Below, piece after piece: positions 1 through 20,146 of a DNA stretch of 64,000 nucleotides. A program made the position numbers and the translations under genes. How positions within the stretch are numbered: the stretch's first letter is position 1; each line of letters begins with the position of its first letter. The notes under the pieces are model-generated. The model did not search any database. It worked only from the letters and a program-made list of their open reading frames with translations, and was not told the origin of the DNA. The stretch is from Metaphire vulgaris (taxonomy: Eukaryota > Annelida > Clitellata > Crassiclitellata > Megascolecidae): contig CM030840.1 in the NCBI GenBank assembly GCA_018105865.1, positions 13,471,794-13,535,793 of the forward strand. The letters are read 5' to 3'.

Positions 1-378
1 GGGCCAGGGCGGGAATAGGTTGGGGCCAGGGGCGATTGGGAGAGGGGTGGTGAGAGGGAAGGGATGGAGAGAGGGAAGGGAACGGGAGTTTGGGACCGAG
101 CGGAATGGGTTGGGCCGGGGCGATTGGGAGAGGGATGGGGAGAGGGAAAAGGGATGGGAGAGGGAAAATGATTGGGAGAGGGAAGGGGAACGGGGGTTTG
201 GGGCTGGAATGGGTTGGGGCCGGTGCGATTGGGAGAGGGATGGGGAGGGGAAGGAGGATTGGGAGAGGGAAGAGGATGGGAAAGGGAAGGGGAAGGGGAT
301 TTGGGGCCGGGGCAGGGAAACGGTAGGGGCCTGAGCGATTGGGAGAGGGATGGGGTGAGGGAAGGGGAACGGGGGTCT
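1..378. repeat. G-rich minisatellite, about 85-110 bp higher-order unit
   Basis: Degenerate tandem repeat of GGGAGAGGGATGGGG-type blocks. The landmark CGATTGGGAGAGGG recurs near 36, 120, 227 and 337, so the larger unit is roughly 85-110 bp. The many G-runs give G-quadruplex potential on the plus strand. Open frames here are low-complexity Gly/Arg/Glu strings and are not genes. The left end is cut by the window edge. Confidence 0.8.
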
Positions 379-598
379 AAGATGCAACTAAGACGCTTCG
401 TTAAACGCTCCGTTGATTTTAATACATTTTTGATTAAACAATATTTGGTTGTCAATGACAACAGCGTCTTGCAATACCCGCCGTGTTGCGGACGGACAGA
501 CGCGACAGACGGACATCGAGAATTATATATATAGAAGATACATCAGCTGAATTCCAAATTTAACACGAGCGCAATTTGAACGCCTTTATAACACAGAT

Positions 599-599
599 G

Positions 600-638
<39 letters not shown>

Positions 639-640
639 GC
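599..640. repeat. (AATC)n microsatellite
   Basis: About nine uninterrupted AATC units, then degenerate AAGC units. Similar CAATCAATC runs stand beside the sequences at 12895-12950 and 27620-27665, followed in each case by a related stretch (GTCGCCACT/GGCGCCACT). This may be the tail of a dispersed repeat or the flank of a further array unit. Confidence 0.75.
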
Positions 641-687
641 AAGCAACTCGATGTATTTCTATGTCGCCACTATCATAACGCCTAGGT

Positions 688-912
688 CAGTGGTTCTCAG
701 AGCCCCTTGCCTCGCGGACCACTTTTGAAGATCGAAAATTTCTCGCGGACCACCTGAGGAAAATCATGGCAACTGACAAGCAAAAATCCTTATCTCAACT
801 TACTGAAATACGTCTAATTTTTATTAGCGTTCTTTCAAAATTCTGCCGCGTACCACTAGACCCCCTCTCGCGGACCACTTTTGGTCCGCGGACCACGGGT
901 TGAGAACCGCTG
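688..912. mobile_element. hAT-type MITE, CAGTGGTTCTCA termini
   Basis: The ends are inverted repeats: CAGTGGTTCTCA at the left and TGAGAACCGCTG at the right. Flanks are GCCTAGGT (680-687) and GCCTATAG (913-920), a weak 5/8 match to an 8-bp target duplication. CAGTGGTTCTCAA termini are typical of hAT (Charlie-like) elements. No transposase is present. Confidence 0.65.
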
Positions 913-1048
913 GCCTATAGGACATCAGCTGATCGCGTACCAAATCCAGACCGAATTAGAACAAGGTCAGTGAGAGGTCAGCCATATCAGTGAGGACAAT
1001 CAATCTTCAGCAAATAGGAGGGAGACAAGCTGGAACGCTATAAGACCG

Positions 1049-1161
1049 ACTCTCTCTCTCTCTCTCTGTCTCTGTCTCTCTCGGTCTCTCTGTCTCTCTG
1101 TCTCTCTGTCTCTCTGTCTCTGTCTCTGTCTCTGTCTCTGTCTACTCTGTCTCTGTCTCTG

Positions 1162-1229
<68 letters not shown>
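1049..1229. repeat. (CT)n / (CTGT)n / (GT)n compound microsatellite
   Basis: Pyrimidine-rich CTCTCTGT arrays followed by about 15 GT units. The open frame across it is an Arg-Asp-Arg-Glu artefact. Confidence 0.9.
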
Positions 1230-1230
<1 letters not shown>

Positions 1231-1318
1231 TGACTCACGCGAGCGGCAGTTTCAATATTAAGACATTGCGATCATGGTAGAGAGAGGCCGTCACTAGTCA
1301 GTAGAAACGTCATCAGTC

Positions 1319-2130
1319 TTGTATCCCTTTTCCCACGACATATCGTGGACCGTCTCACACGGTTCACTACAGTTGGCGGAGAACCAGCTTATCGGATCTT
1401 TGTGGTGTACGTCATCCGTTCAATCCAATAGTTCTGCAAAGATTAGAACAAAGGGTCGGAGTGCGGGGATGTTGGATGAAAATCTGACAATGGTTCAGCA
1501 TGTCAACAAGGTTGTTGCAAGCAGTTTCGGCGAACTACGGAAATTGAGATCGATAATACCTACTTTGACACAAGAAGCGGCAAAGGTGTTAGTTCATGCA
1601 CTTGTAAGTACAAGACTGGACTACTGTAATAGCTTGTTGGTACAAATCAGCAAAACACAAATTCAGCGCCTTCAGGTGGTGCAGAATGCTGCAGCCCGCC
1701 TTTTAACAGACACAAAGAGGAACCAGCATATCACACCGGTTCTACGCGAATTGCATTGGATTCCGATCAAGCAGAGACTGATTTTTAAGATCATTTCCAT
1801 CGTCGATAGGTGTCTCCGAGGAGAGGTACCGGAGTACCTTTCCTGTGAATGTAATCAGTTGAGGTCGATGCACAGACCGTTCGGGCTCAGATCAGATAAC
1901 ACAAGAACTTTGGTCACTACTCGAACCAGCACAAAGATTGGCGATCGTTCATTTAGGACACTATAGGACCTTACTACTGGAATGCTCTCCCAGCGGAGCT
2001 ACGGGACAATACCACCTCTCGAGAAGTTTGCCTTTCAAGACTTAAAACATTATTCTTTGACCAATCAGCAGCGGCGCATTTGTGCTAAAGTGCGCCTATT
2101 AATGAACTATCTAATCTAATCTAATCTAAT
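1319..2130 (+). mobile_element. CR1-like LINE fragment, reverse transcriptase C-terminus
   Basis: From about 1455 the frame reads as the end of a non-LTR ORF2: a motif like MLDENLTMVQHV, then RLDYCNSLL, LQVVQNAAARLL, a LHWIPIKQRLIFKI block and IGDRSF. A frameshift near 1967 moves the terminal YYWNALPAEL segment into another frame, ending at an in-frame stop near 2086. The 3' end carries a short (TAATC)-type tail at about 2107-2130. The same architecture is seen in the CR1-like LINE at 61336-63927. The copy is 5'-truncated and dead; frame upstream of 1455 is probably not LINE. Confidence 0.8.
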
Positions 2131-2319
2131 AGCTTTCTAGGCAACTGCTATGGCAGAGTTCGTTTCGTGATTATGTTGCGCATTATACTCTTGCAGTATT
2201 TGCAAATCATCCACCAGAACAGGGGCGTAGCAGCCATAAGGACCCCTGTAAAATACACGTAGAGTTTTTCCGCGTTTCGATGTTTTGTAATTTTCCAACA
2301 TTTCTATTCCTTAATACTT

Positions 2320-2386
2320 GTGCATATATATATATACAGTGTATATATATACAGTGTATATATATACACTGTATATATATATGCAC
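2320..2386. repeat. Long AT-rich palindrome
   Basis: Arms GTGCATATATATATATACAG and its complement flank a TATATA/CAGTG core, giving a hairpin of roughly 20-bp arms. No ORF or transposon ends beyond the palindrome itself were recognised. Confidence 0.7.
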
Positions 2387-4610
2387 TTTATATTTATACG
2401 GGACGAAGACAATATACCGTGACGGAGCAGGACAATTGCGTCAAGCCGATTAGGTGACGAGCGACTAGGTAGCGAGGGTTTAGGTCACAAGACGCTTAGG
2501 TAACTGAACGATTAGGTAACTGAACGATTAGGTAACGGGACGTTTAGGTCACGCACCAGTGTTGAAAAGAGAAAGGTTTCCAAGTCTAGCTGTAATGTTT
2601 AGTCTAAAATTATAATTTCTCGAGGTACTTATGGACTAGGTGGGATTCAGGAGTGTAAAAGATCTATCAATTCCTGACGCATTTTAAAAAAGGTGTCTAA
2701 ATAGCCGAATGTGGCAATTGCATTGTTACCAATGAACTGCGGAGTGTCTCACTTTGACTTGTATTATGAAAAAATTGTCCTATGATCGATTGCTCATGAG
2801 AGTAATTGTCATATGAGCGATTGTCCACAAAACTGTGTATACATGCTCAATCATTACCTTCACCGAATCCACTCACACATATGCTATGAAAATTGGGTTA
2901 AAAGCAGGAAAACTCTAAATTGAAATATCATCAAGAACATTTTCCCTCAATATTTAGAATATTAAAAATTGTGCTTTGTCTAAATTACCGTTCACTTTAC
3001 AACATCGCAAAAGAATAAGAAGCTGCTGCAATACTACATTCAAAAGCACTATGCAAATTTACTAGATTCTAACTACAGTACTTATTTAACCTCTCAATTA
3101 TAGAATAGATAGGAAGGTCGTCCTAAATTTGACTTCAAATTTTGCCATAATCGTCTTAATCATCATCATATTATGATTGTGATCAAGATAATGATCAATA
3201 TGAAGATCGTAATCATACTAGACATCATCATCACCATCACCAAACCAGTCGACCACCATTTGGCGCTCTGTCTGTGGATAGGTTCCGTACTCCAATGACG
3301 AATCTTTTCCTGCCTTTCAAGAATGATTCCTTTAGGATTAATGATTAAATTTTGGTTGTGGTAGAATTAGAGGGCACTTTAGAGATGTTATTCGATGGTG
3401 TTTAATCTTAAAAATCGAAGTATTAGATTTTTACGGCGTTCAATGGTTGGTCGATTTTGAATATGGCAATGTGTATTTTGTTGACAATGTGTATATTGTT
3501 ACATCGCTATTTAGTTTCATCAATTTTAGTAAAATTTGACGAAGTTATTACCAAAAATGAAATAGGTTTGGTTTTAATGGGTCACAGCGTGAAATACTAG
3601 TTTTCTTTTCACTGAAAATTAATGAAGTCTTTTCTCTTCCATTAGTACTACTGACTACAATAACTAAACAATATAAAAATCCGCAAAATTATTCTGCGTG
3701 ATATGTTAAACTCCTTAACCTGAATTATTATTTAAAACGTCAACTGGTGGTTAAATTGGAAGTTGGAACTGTGATGAGCAGCATTGGTTGTTCAAAATCG
3801 CTGCGCCTAAAAAAACAAAATTATTCTCTCAAAACTATTACTACTAATACCAATTGTAATACTTATAAGGATTTTCAGAATATAGTAATTTATAATATAC
3901 AAACTCATGAATCTGTATATCTATTCACAAGAAATCAAGTCAATGCCAGATATATCTGTCAGAGGGGGAGAGAGACTGCGGCGGAAAGGGCAACTGGAGG
4001 CACGCCAGGACAATTAGGTACCGCCGACTAGGTAACGAACGTTTATTGTTACACCCAGTAAAGAAGTCTAATTAGTATTTAGAGCAGTATTAATTCTTAT
4101 TCCATCAGGAGGTTGTGAAATAAACATTACATTCCACTCTAGTTCATGAAGAGAGTTCATTTCAAAGACTTCAGACTTAACACTCTTGAGTCCATTCTAG
4201 TTCATAAATTTATAAGCCAAGATTTATTTTAAAGACCTAAGCACTATACCTAGAATACGATACCGTCTCTTTTCAATTCTGGTGCGTGAACTGAACGTCC
4301 TGATTTGGCAACGGACGTTTACCTAATCGGCGGCACCTAATCGTCACGTACCCACTACCCACTGAAAGGGATGGAGTTTACTTGAACGATTAATGATATG
4401 CCATTCGCAAGTAGAATACGGGCGAATTAAAGTAACTGGTCATGAATCTTTAAAACATTTCTAATGTGTGATTGAGTAACGAATTCATTATTCCCACTAG
4501 CATGTAAACAGATAAGTTGTCTAGTTATGACAAAACGGGTTTATCATGCAAATACAGCATATTGAGTAAACATCTTTGTAAACGATTTTTCCATGATGGA
4601 AATGAGCACA
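2387..4610. other. 3' flank of gene A with GATTAGGTAAC-type tandem motifs
   Basis: No gene seen. A degenerate motif like CGATTAGGTAACGAACG is repeated at 2430-2560. It recurs at 4011-4040 and in inverted orientation at 4285-4350. The block from about 3660 to 4600 is paralogous to about 18900-19680 downstream of gene B (shared CCGCAAAATTATTCTGC, TTAACCTGAATTATT and the GATTAGGTAC motifs), so this is the duplicated 3' flank of the array unit. A more degenerate version lies at 32620-32860. Confidence 0.6.
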
Positions 4611-12517
<7,907 letters not shown>

Positions 12518-12544
12518 TTTCACAATTATATGTTCATTACCGTT

Positions 12545-12760
12545 TACACTATGATCTTTGTCTTATCTTCTGTATTTAATCGAAAATTTGATCAATCGTA
12601 CTTCCTACTCAAGGTGCATCCTACCTAGCACCAGGGTCTTGTGCTAATGTGGTGCAATGGTTGACAAGAGGTATGTCAAAAGTTAGTGAACCGTGGCAGC
12701 TGCTAAATGCGTATTTGTATGGAAGGTCATACCTACATAAATATCCATGTCTGTCTAATT
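12545..12760 (-). promoter_or_regulatory. Conserved 5' flank of gene A, probable promoter region
   Basis: The segment upstream of the signal exon stays alignable in all three genes: ACACTATGAT.TTTGTCTT, GTATTTAATCG, a CCGTGGCAGC block and TGGAAGGTCATACCT. No TATA box or initiator can be assigned confidently, so this rests only on paralog conservation and position. Confidence 0.35.
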
Positions 12761-13339
12761 AATTTTCGTATTCTTCTCCGTCGCTTCTCTTTATGATATT
12801 GTCATTTCGTTTTTCAATATAATAATTTATTCACTAATTGAATTCCAGCTTTCACGCAACAGCATTTTGAAGATTTTCAATCACTAAAACAATCGATCAA
12901 TCAAATAATTAAACAAACGATCAATCAATCAACTTTTATGGCGCCACTAACATAATGCCCAGGGCATCTCCACAGGGTTTTCGAATCCAAACCAAATCCT
13001 ATCCGAGTGAAGTCGTAAGGATCAGTTTAGATCAGTGTTGGAAAAATCGACGGAAAAAGGCCAAGTCGGACAGGTATGTTTCGAGACTGGACCTAAAAGA
13101 TGATAATGCGCTGGTTTAGTCCAACGGCTCCATTCATTTTCAGAACTCTTGTTTGATACCCTGGATTTGACCTGGATCCTGAATTGTTTGGATTTGGTGT
13201 GCCATCGGTTGATGCTCCTGTGAAGTGGCGCTATAGAAGTTTAAGATTATATTAGATTTAGATTAGATGCTGCAGTCACGTGTATTGCTCTCAACGTACT
13301 TACAAATTCTAAAGGGGTCCAATTAGGCCTATAGAACTC

Positions 13340-13760
13340 ACAAATTTATCACTTTACCTCGGAACGCATATATTAGTTTCCCTTTCTTCTGACAACAACA
13401 GGTGTCAAAACAAATCAAAGCAGAAGTTCAATTCACTATTCTGACATTGAAGATTTTTGCCCGCATTGTGATAGTCGCAGTCTGCCATATTCGTTCCTGT
13501 TTTCGCACAATCTTTCAGCTATTTGCCATGTAATGCTATTTGCCATGTATACTAATAATAATAATGGACAGGCTTCACTTAAGGAACTCAAGAGAAATGA
13601 GCCACACCCGAATGTTTTTAAAGGTCAACTTCCTCGTGCGTTTGCTTTCTTATGAACCACGGTGTAGTAACCGTAGTTGTTGTTGTTCTTTTTAAACGCT
13701 TCAGGTAAAAGCTAAAAGAAAATTTGAAATACAAGGGGCTGCATGTACAGTATGTCGCAT
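13340..13760. repeat. 5'-distal flank repeat (copy near gene A)
   Basis: No gene. A block with the landmark GCCCGCATTGTGATAGTCGC recurs at 27960-28330 and 55330-55690. Partial copies lie at 48010-48290 and 48680-48920, and an inverted copy at 52590-52870. Two copies sit upstream of array genes, so it was probably carried by the tandem duplication. The inverted and partial copies show later rearrangement. Confidence 0.6.
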
Positions 13761-13852
13761 TCTCATATGACTCTGAATTGTTGGAATAGCCGATAAGATT
13801 ATTAATAAAATTAATACAGAAAATTACGTTTTAATAGAAGACATTCTATTAG

Positions 13853-13997
13853 CAGTGATGTGACCAAGACAGTAAGTGGCAAGACCAAGACCAAGACACT
13901 AACCCCCAGACATTAGGACCCAAGACCAAGACCAAGACAAGACTGAGACAATAATTTTAAACATAAAGAAAACAGATAAAACAGTTTTATGTCATGT

Positions 13998-14066
<69 letters not shown>

Positions 14067-14365
14067 ATATGATATTATTACTATTATTATTATTCCCGGA
14101 GGGCTCACGGTGAAAATATGTTATTGCTCCATAATTCGGAAGACATCAACCACAGAAAACATTATTACTCACAGTGGAAGAGCCCACTGTCTCGCTGTTT
14201 CGGCACTGTCTCGGTCTTGAATCGCAAGATCAAGACAGTAATGACGAGACCAAGACCAAGACCGAGACACTGACCCGCAAGACCAAGACCAAGACATTGA
14301 AAATACAGTGTACTGTCTCGAGACTGTCTCGAGACGAGACAGTGTCTCGAGACGTCACATCACTG
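13853..14365. mobile_element. hAT-type MITE, CAGTGATGTGAC termini, perfect 8-bp TSD
   Basis: Ends CAGTGATGTGACC and GTCACATCACTG are inverted repeats, flanked by TCTATTAG on both sides (13845-13852 and 14366-14373). The interior holds AAGACCAAGAC repeats, GTCTCGAGAC palindromes and an (AT)n run at 13999-14062. Confidence 0.92.
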
Positions 14366-14505
14366 TCTATTAGTATTGAATGTCGTTTATCTGAACTTGA
14401 GTGTGAGCGTTTTTTTAGAAATCAAGAAAAAATATCGAACGTCTTCTGTTCCAAAAGGTTTTAATTCACTTTACTGAACTGCACACACAGAGGACTACTG
14501 ATGAT

Positions 14506-14857
14506 CAGGCCCGCCGATGGAAGTATGGGGAGAGGGGTAAATGCCAAAGGGTCCGGCGATCTGCAGGAGGCCCGGTCTGATCAGTAAAGTGTTTCACACA
14601 TGGAATACTATATATATTATCACTAAGACGGCGACAGCGGTTGGGTGGCTCGTCCAAGGCGAGCCACCCAACATCCTGAAAAGTCTGACAAGCTTAAAAG
14701 GTCATCGCCAGTTTGTTCGCACTTGATCTATACAGTGTAACTGCAATTACTGAAAAGACTGACAGACAGAAAAACGGTCAACGCCACTTAAATATAAATT
14801 TTCAAGGAACACGTGACAGTTCTGCCCAAGGGCCCGGGATTTCTCTCGGCGGGCCTG
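14506..14857. mobile_element. hAT-type MITE, CAGGCCCGCCGA termini, with internal hairpin
   Basis: Inverted ends CAGGCCCGCCGA and TCGGCGGGCCTG, flanked by perfect 8-bp CTGATGAT duplications (14498-14505, 14858-14865). Inside, 14640-14672 is a perfect 13-bp stem (GTTGGGTGGCTCG) with a 7-nt loop. Confidence 0.92.
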
Positions 14858-14935
14858 CTGATGATAAACCCCAAATTTTTCAGTAAATGTTGAAGCAGAA
14901 TTTTATTAAATTTAGCAAACGCTTACAGATACAAG

Positions 14936-14936
<1 letters not shown>

Positions 14937-15016
<80 letters not shown>
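14937..15016. repeat. (ATC)n microsatellite
   Basis: About 26 CAT/ATC units, ending 10 bp before a CACTG-ended transposon. Confidence 0.95.
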
Positions 15017-15026
15017 GAACTGATTA

Positions 15027-16839
15027 CACTGCGCAACAAATTTTTATGAAAGTTTTGTTTCACTTCATTTTTTTATGCTTCTTTATGCTGTTTGACGTGC
15101 TGAAAACGAAAATGGCATTAGTTTTTGTGTAGCATCAACCGTTCTCATAAAAACTGACAAATAAAAACTGAATAATATATCGAAATATAAAACTATGTAA
15201 GTTTTTTCTGGTGACCAATAATACTTATACTGGTGCAGTATAATTGCATTACGTTGCTACATGTATAGTACTGATATATTAGCATCAATTTAACCTAGAC
15301 ATGTACTGAATGAACTGTCAGAAGCTTCAGAAATGTACTTTGGATCGTTTCTGTCTGTTATGGCTGTTACTGTCCACCCGAACCAAATTCCAGCCATCAT
15401 TGCTTCATCCTATCTTCCCTGGTATCTCTTCTTCATCAGCTGCAGGCTTTGATGAAACCGCTCTTCACTTTCCTCAGTCACAGTTCCAGGATTTGGTCTA
15501 AAGAATTAGAGATGCGCGTGCATGTAGTGCAGCTTCAGTGACATTCTGCATCCTAAACTATAGTAACTGTAGAGCACTTAATAAGCACAGAAAACATTAA
15601 GGTTACTTTGTGTATCCACCCTGCAGTCCAAGTTTAGAAACTCCAACAACTTGAAATCACCACAGACGTCCCACATGTATTCACCATTTTTTATCTTTTC
15701 CAGAAATGTTTTGATATTTTGGTCATCTTCTTTCAAATGTGCAGAATGACCACCAGGAATATATAGAGGGGCGCTGGTTACCATTTTGAAGCAACACTGA
15801 ATTCAGACTTCTTGTAGCGCTATCAATAAACATACGCCATTGATCTGGTTGGTGTCTCATAGCTATTGCATCAAACAAACCCATTACGTCTGTACAAAAG
15901 CATAGTGAATCTGACATGGAAAAGGACTGGACATGGGCTGTGCGTCTTTTTCGGTACTTTGAAATTTTGAATTTTGTATCAAGGAGATTCCATTCTTTAA
16001 GCCTGGAGGCCAAAAGTTCTGCACCGGATTTAGGAAGGTTTAAGTCTCTTATTAAAATACTAAATCATCAAGTTCTTGCTGATTTGGAAAGTCAGGTTCT
16101 GCATGTGACCTCATTGCCCCTTGTTCTTCCCATTCGGCATCAACATCTGCAGTCTCAGTGTCAGACTAATCTGTGAATTCGTAAGCTGGTGGAACTGGAA
16201 TAGGCAATTGTTCATTATGTGGTACTGGTGCAATAGAGGAAGGTATATTGGAATAAATTAGTTTTCTGTTATCCTGTGGATTCTTATAACTAGACAAATC
16301 CATCATGCAAAAGTAACAGTCGCTTAGATACACTGTAGTTTGTCAGTTCTCGCCATATTCTTGGAACCACAAACGACTGCCTCACACCCATCATTCCCGT
16401 GTCGATTTGCAGCAACCAGAGATTATATGAGGAGCTCAAGGCTTGTCTTGATCTCCAATTGGCATGCTGAAATACTTTTCATAAGCAATGTGATAGCCCG
16501 TGCCTTTCGAAAAAGTATGTTTTACTTGTGTTGTACCGACATAATAGCCGTACATACAACAAAAAGAGTAAGCATATATCTGACAATGTCTAGAGGACAT
16601 TATTATCTATGAGAAATAAATAAAATGTCACCAAAAACAAGTAAATTTAATTCAAAAACTTGTGTGTACCAAACAGTTTGATAATTAAGTAATGATGACT
16701 GTTCTGAAACTGACTTGACCTAGATATCTGCCAAAATCTTGATGCAATGAAAAAATAAATAGCACCATGATAATCAGCACCACAGAATTACACAAGAAAC
16801 ATAAAAAAGTGAAGTGAAACAAATTTTTGTTGCGCAGTG
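15027..16839 (-). mobile_element. Degenerate CACTG-ended DNA transposon, 3-bp TSD
   Basis: Terminal inverted repeats CACTGCGCAACAAA... and ...TTTGTTGCGCAGTG, with TTA on both sides (15024-15026, 16840-16842). The minus strand at 16013-15578 holds broken frames with SRLKEWNLL, a FCTDVMGL segment, PDQWRMFIDSATRSLNSVLL, PGGHSAHLKED and WDVCGDFKLLEFL. From memory these match a repetitive animal protein family with LGSRLKEKNLL, EWRLFIDSSKRSLKAVLLHNGN, GHSVHLKE and WxICGDLKV motifs. CACTG ends with a 3-bp duplication suggest a CMC/Chapaev-type element. Frameshifts make it inactive. Confidence 0.7.
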
Positions 16840-16842
16840 TTA

Positions 16843-18160
16843 TAGTGGCATGTCGTACAAGTACTACTAGGACACCTTACAACTAATACAGTAATACAGT
16901 ATATCCTACAACGAGCAATGTTCTGGATAACGACGAACAAAGTTTGCAGGGTATAATGTAAGAATCCACTCAAGTCGTCTTTGGAGGAAAAGTTATGCGT
17001 GTTTTAAGGGTCTTAAATTACAGTGAGTGATGTGTGAGGGGTAAACATTTCTTGACACACACCCAATGCAAACTGGCGTCAACTTTGGCCTGACTTTGCC
17101 ATAGATAGACGGCATCGAGTGTATAATAATAAATCTATGGCGCTAACATTTTAGCTAATCAGAGAAATAGTCAATTGGCGTTTGGAATAAGACAAAGAGG
17201 GCAAACGAACATTAAACAAGAACTGACGTGTATGCCAGCGCACTTAGCATATCCATTTAGGATGTTGAATCTAAATAAGATCATAATCTTTATTTTAATC
17301 CCAATGAAGCTTAATTTTAATTTTACTTGCTAAAATAACAGTTGCTGTTAAATATTCGCATAGACCTATATGTCTATTCAAGTTTCTTTCTAGTTAGCAC
17401 GAAGAATTAAAAATATTGTTTGTCGATTGAATTAGTAAATGAGTGTAAATGAGCAATTAGACATCGGATGGCTTTCCTAAACCCTAATAATAATCATCGT
17501 CCAGTACTCTACCAATCACAGAAGCTGTTTAGTGTTTATAGCAGTGCTGCATAGCAGTTATCTAACAAAAGCAGCAAATAATAATGTTCGTAAGTAAACA
17601 AGTAAGAATAACGAAATTTCTATAGCGCTGCTCGATAGCTTGGGTTAGTGCACCAGCTTATTCACGAACGCTCAATCTGGGCGAAATCCATAGTCTGTAA
17701 TCTGTAGTCCGTGGTGGTCAAGGTTGTAGACCCAGGTATGCAGTCACAGCAAAGTATTTTCAAATAAAAGACTGTGAATGTTCTCTAATTAGTGCTCGAT
17801 TAGCCTACAGTTAGACAAATTCTGTGTTAGATAGAGATATTAATAGAGTCTATTCTCATCGATTAGTTCTACTGACTACAAGTTTAGTATTAATGAAAAA
17901 TCCGCATAAATATTCTGCGGCGTAATGCGATGTACTCTTTAACCCGAATTAGTCGGAAAGTAGCTTCATGGTTAAATTGTAACCCTGATGGACATCGCTG
18001 ACTGTTCAAAGTCGCTGCATCTGAAAAATACAGAAGAAAAAATTGCTTTCTCATCAATACTTACAATACTTATACTGTTACAAATCATATTATATATATT
18101 GCTACTATTAATAATAAGAACTTACACCTTTTAAAATAAACCTGAAACTGATATGAATTT
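16843..18160. other. Intergenic, no gene seen; dispersed-repeat tail at 17598-17755
   Basis: No convincing coding frame. At 17598-17755 a (GTAA)-rich start is followed by CGAAATTTCTATAGCGCTG and a GTCCGTGGTGGTCAAGGTTG block; a close copy is at 42000-42160. TATAGCGCT next to a (GTAA)n tail is shared with several relics here and looks like the 3' end of a LINE or a SINE family. From 17870 the sequence resembles the gene 3' flank block. Confidence 0.5.
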
Positions 18161-18690
<530 letters not shown>

Positions 18691-19747
18691 ATCTACACAG
18701 TGGTGTACCTAGGGTATGGCAGGTAGATCAGATGAAATGGACGTCGATTGAAGGGGGCGCCAAAGCCCAAGTGCATTTCCTCTTCTCAGCGAAAGCGTTT
18801 CAAAGATCAAATCGTGTTTATTAACTAATCGCCTCGTGTTAACCCGTTTACCGATCATTAAAATTTTCGATGCCATCACCGTACCGGACATTTATTTTAA
18901 TGTAAACATCTGCAAAATTATTCTGCATCATGTCTGAAACTATTTAACCTGAATTATTTAGAGAGTCACCTTCGTGGTTAAGCTGTAACTGCGGTGGACA
19001 TCATTGGTTGGTCAAACTCGCTGCGGCTAAAAAACAAAAATTGTTTTCTCAATACTCTTACTACTAATAATTAATTATAACACTTATTAGGATTTGCACA
19101 ATATAGTAATTTCTAATATACAGATTCGTGGATTATACTAATATATTCACAAGTGATCAAGTCAATGCCAGAGAGGGAAGGATAGGATGCGGCGGAAAGG
19201 GTAACTGGAAACAGGGTAGTACAATTAGGGTCCGCCGATTAGGTACCGAACGTTTATTATTACATCTAATAAAAAAGTCTTGTGAGTATTTACAGTAGAG
19301 CAATATTAATTCTTACTCCATCAAGAAGTTGTGAAATAAACATTACATTCTACTGTAGTCCTTGCATAGAGTTAATTTCAAAGATCTCGGGAAATAAAGA
19401 GATCTTAACACCCTTGAGTGTCTTTTCAACACTGGTGTGTGACCTAAACGTCCTGATTAGGTAACGGACGTTTACATAATCGACGGGACCTAATCGTCAC
19501 GTACCTACTGAAAGAGATGTGTTTTACTTGAACGATTAATAGGCCTAATATGTCATTCGCAAGAGGAACAAGGGTGGATTTAGATAAACGGTCATAAACG
19601 GCGGTCGAAAATTTTGAAAGTGTAACAAGTTCATTAAACGGTGCGCCATTAGCATGTAATTGCAGATAAATTGTCTATTTATGATGACACGGTTTTATCA
19701 TCGATAGATGGCACTTTCTTCGCTATATGTTGACTATATAAGCTACA
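18691..19747. other. 3' flank of gene B
   Basis: No gene seen. Paralogous to about 3660-4610 downstream of gene A, including TTATTCTGCATCATGTC, TTAACCTGAATTATTTA and the GATTAGGTACCGAACGTTTATT motif with its inverted partner at 19450-19500. Confidence 0.55.
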
Positions 19748-20146
19748 CTACTTTTGATATCCAAATACGATCTGTAAATAATTGAATAAATTTTTCTGTA
19801 AATGATATTTGATGATTCTATGAGTCAAACAATAGGATGAATATGTGCACATCCTTATAAAAACTGTAATTACTAAGTTCTTCGATTTGCTCTCATTATT
19901 AAATATATACTTAACACGAACGCTGAATGTTCGACCGTTGGCATTGCAGCCAGCACTTACACTGTAAGTAAACGACAGAATACTGACCGGTATCGGAGGA
20001 GGTTTTGGAGGAGGATTTTCGTCGAGTGATGTATACATTTTGTATTCCTCGTCGCCTATAATTCCCTGGTAGTTCGAATAAGTGTAGAGCTCTGAATATC
20101 TTTCCATTCCATTACGATTGCTCGGCGGAGAAGGCAATTTAATTTC
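19748..20146 (-). CDS. Gene B cytoplasmic tail exon (ITAM-like)
   Basis: Phase-0 acceptor TTTGTAG precedes EIKLPSPPS. Tyrosine-rich from residue 17 of the exon: RYSEL, TYSNYQGI, EEYKM, YTSL. YSNY places N at +2 of a Tyr, a Grb2-SH2-type context. After PPPKPPPIPVSIL there are GTCAGT and GTAAGT donor-like sites, and similarity to gene A weakens, so residues beyond about 655 may not be translated as shown. Confidence 0.7.
   Translation of the reverse strand, partial: EIKLPSPPSNRNGMERYSELYTYSNYQGIIGDEEYKMYTSLDENPPPKPPPIPVSILSFTYSVSAGCNANGRTFSVRVKYIFNNESKSKNLVITVFIRMCTYSSYCLTHRIIKYHLQKNLFNYLQIVFGYQK

Noticed and set aside
20..534. Gly/Arg-rich small proteins at the left edge
   Set aside because: Overlapping frames in a GA-rich minisatellite, all three readable, none protein-like.
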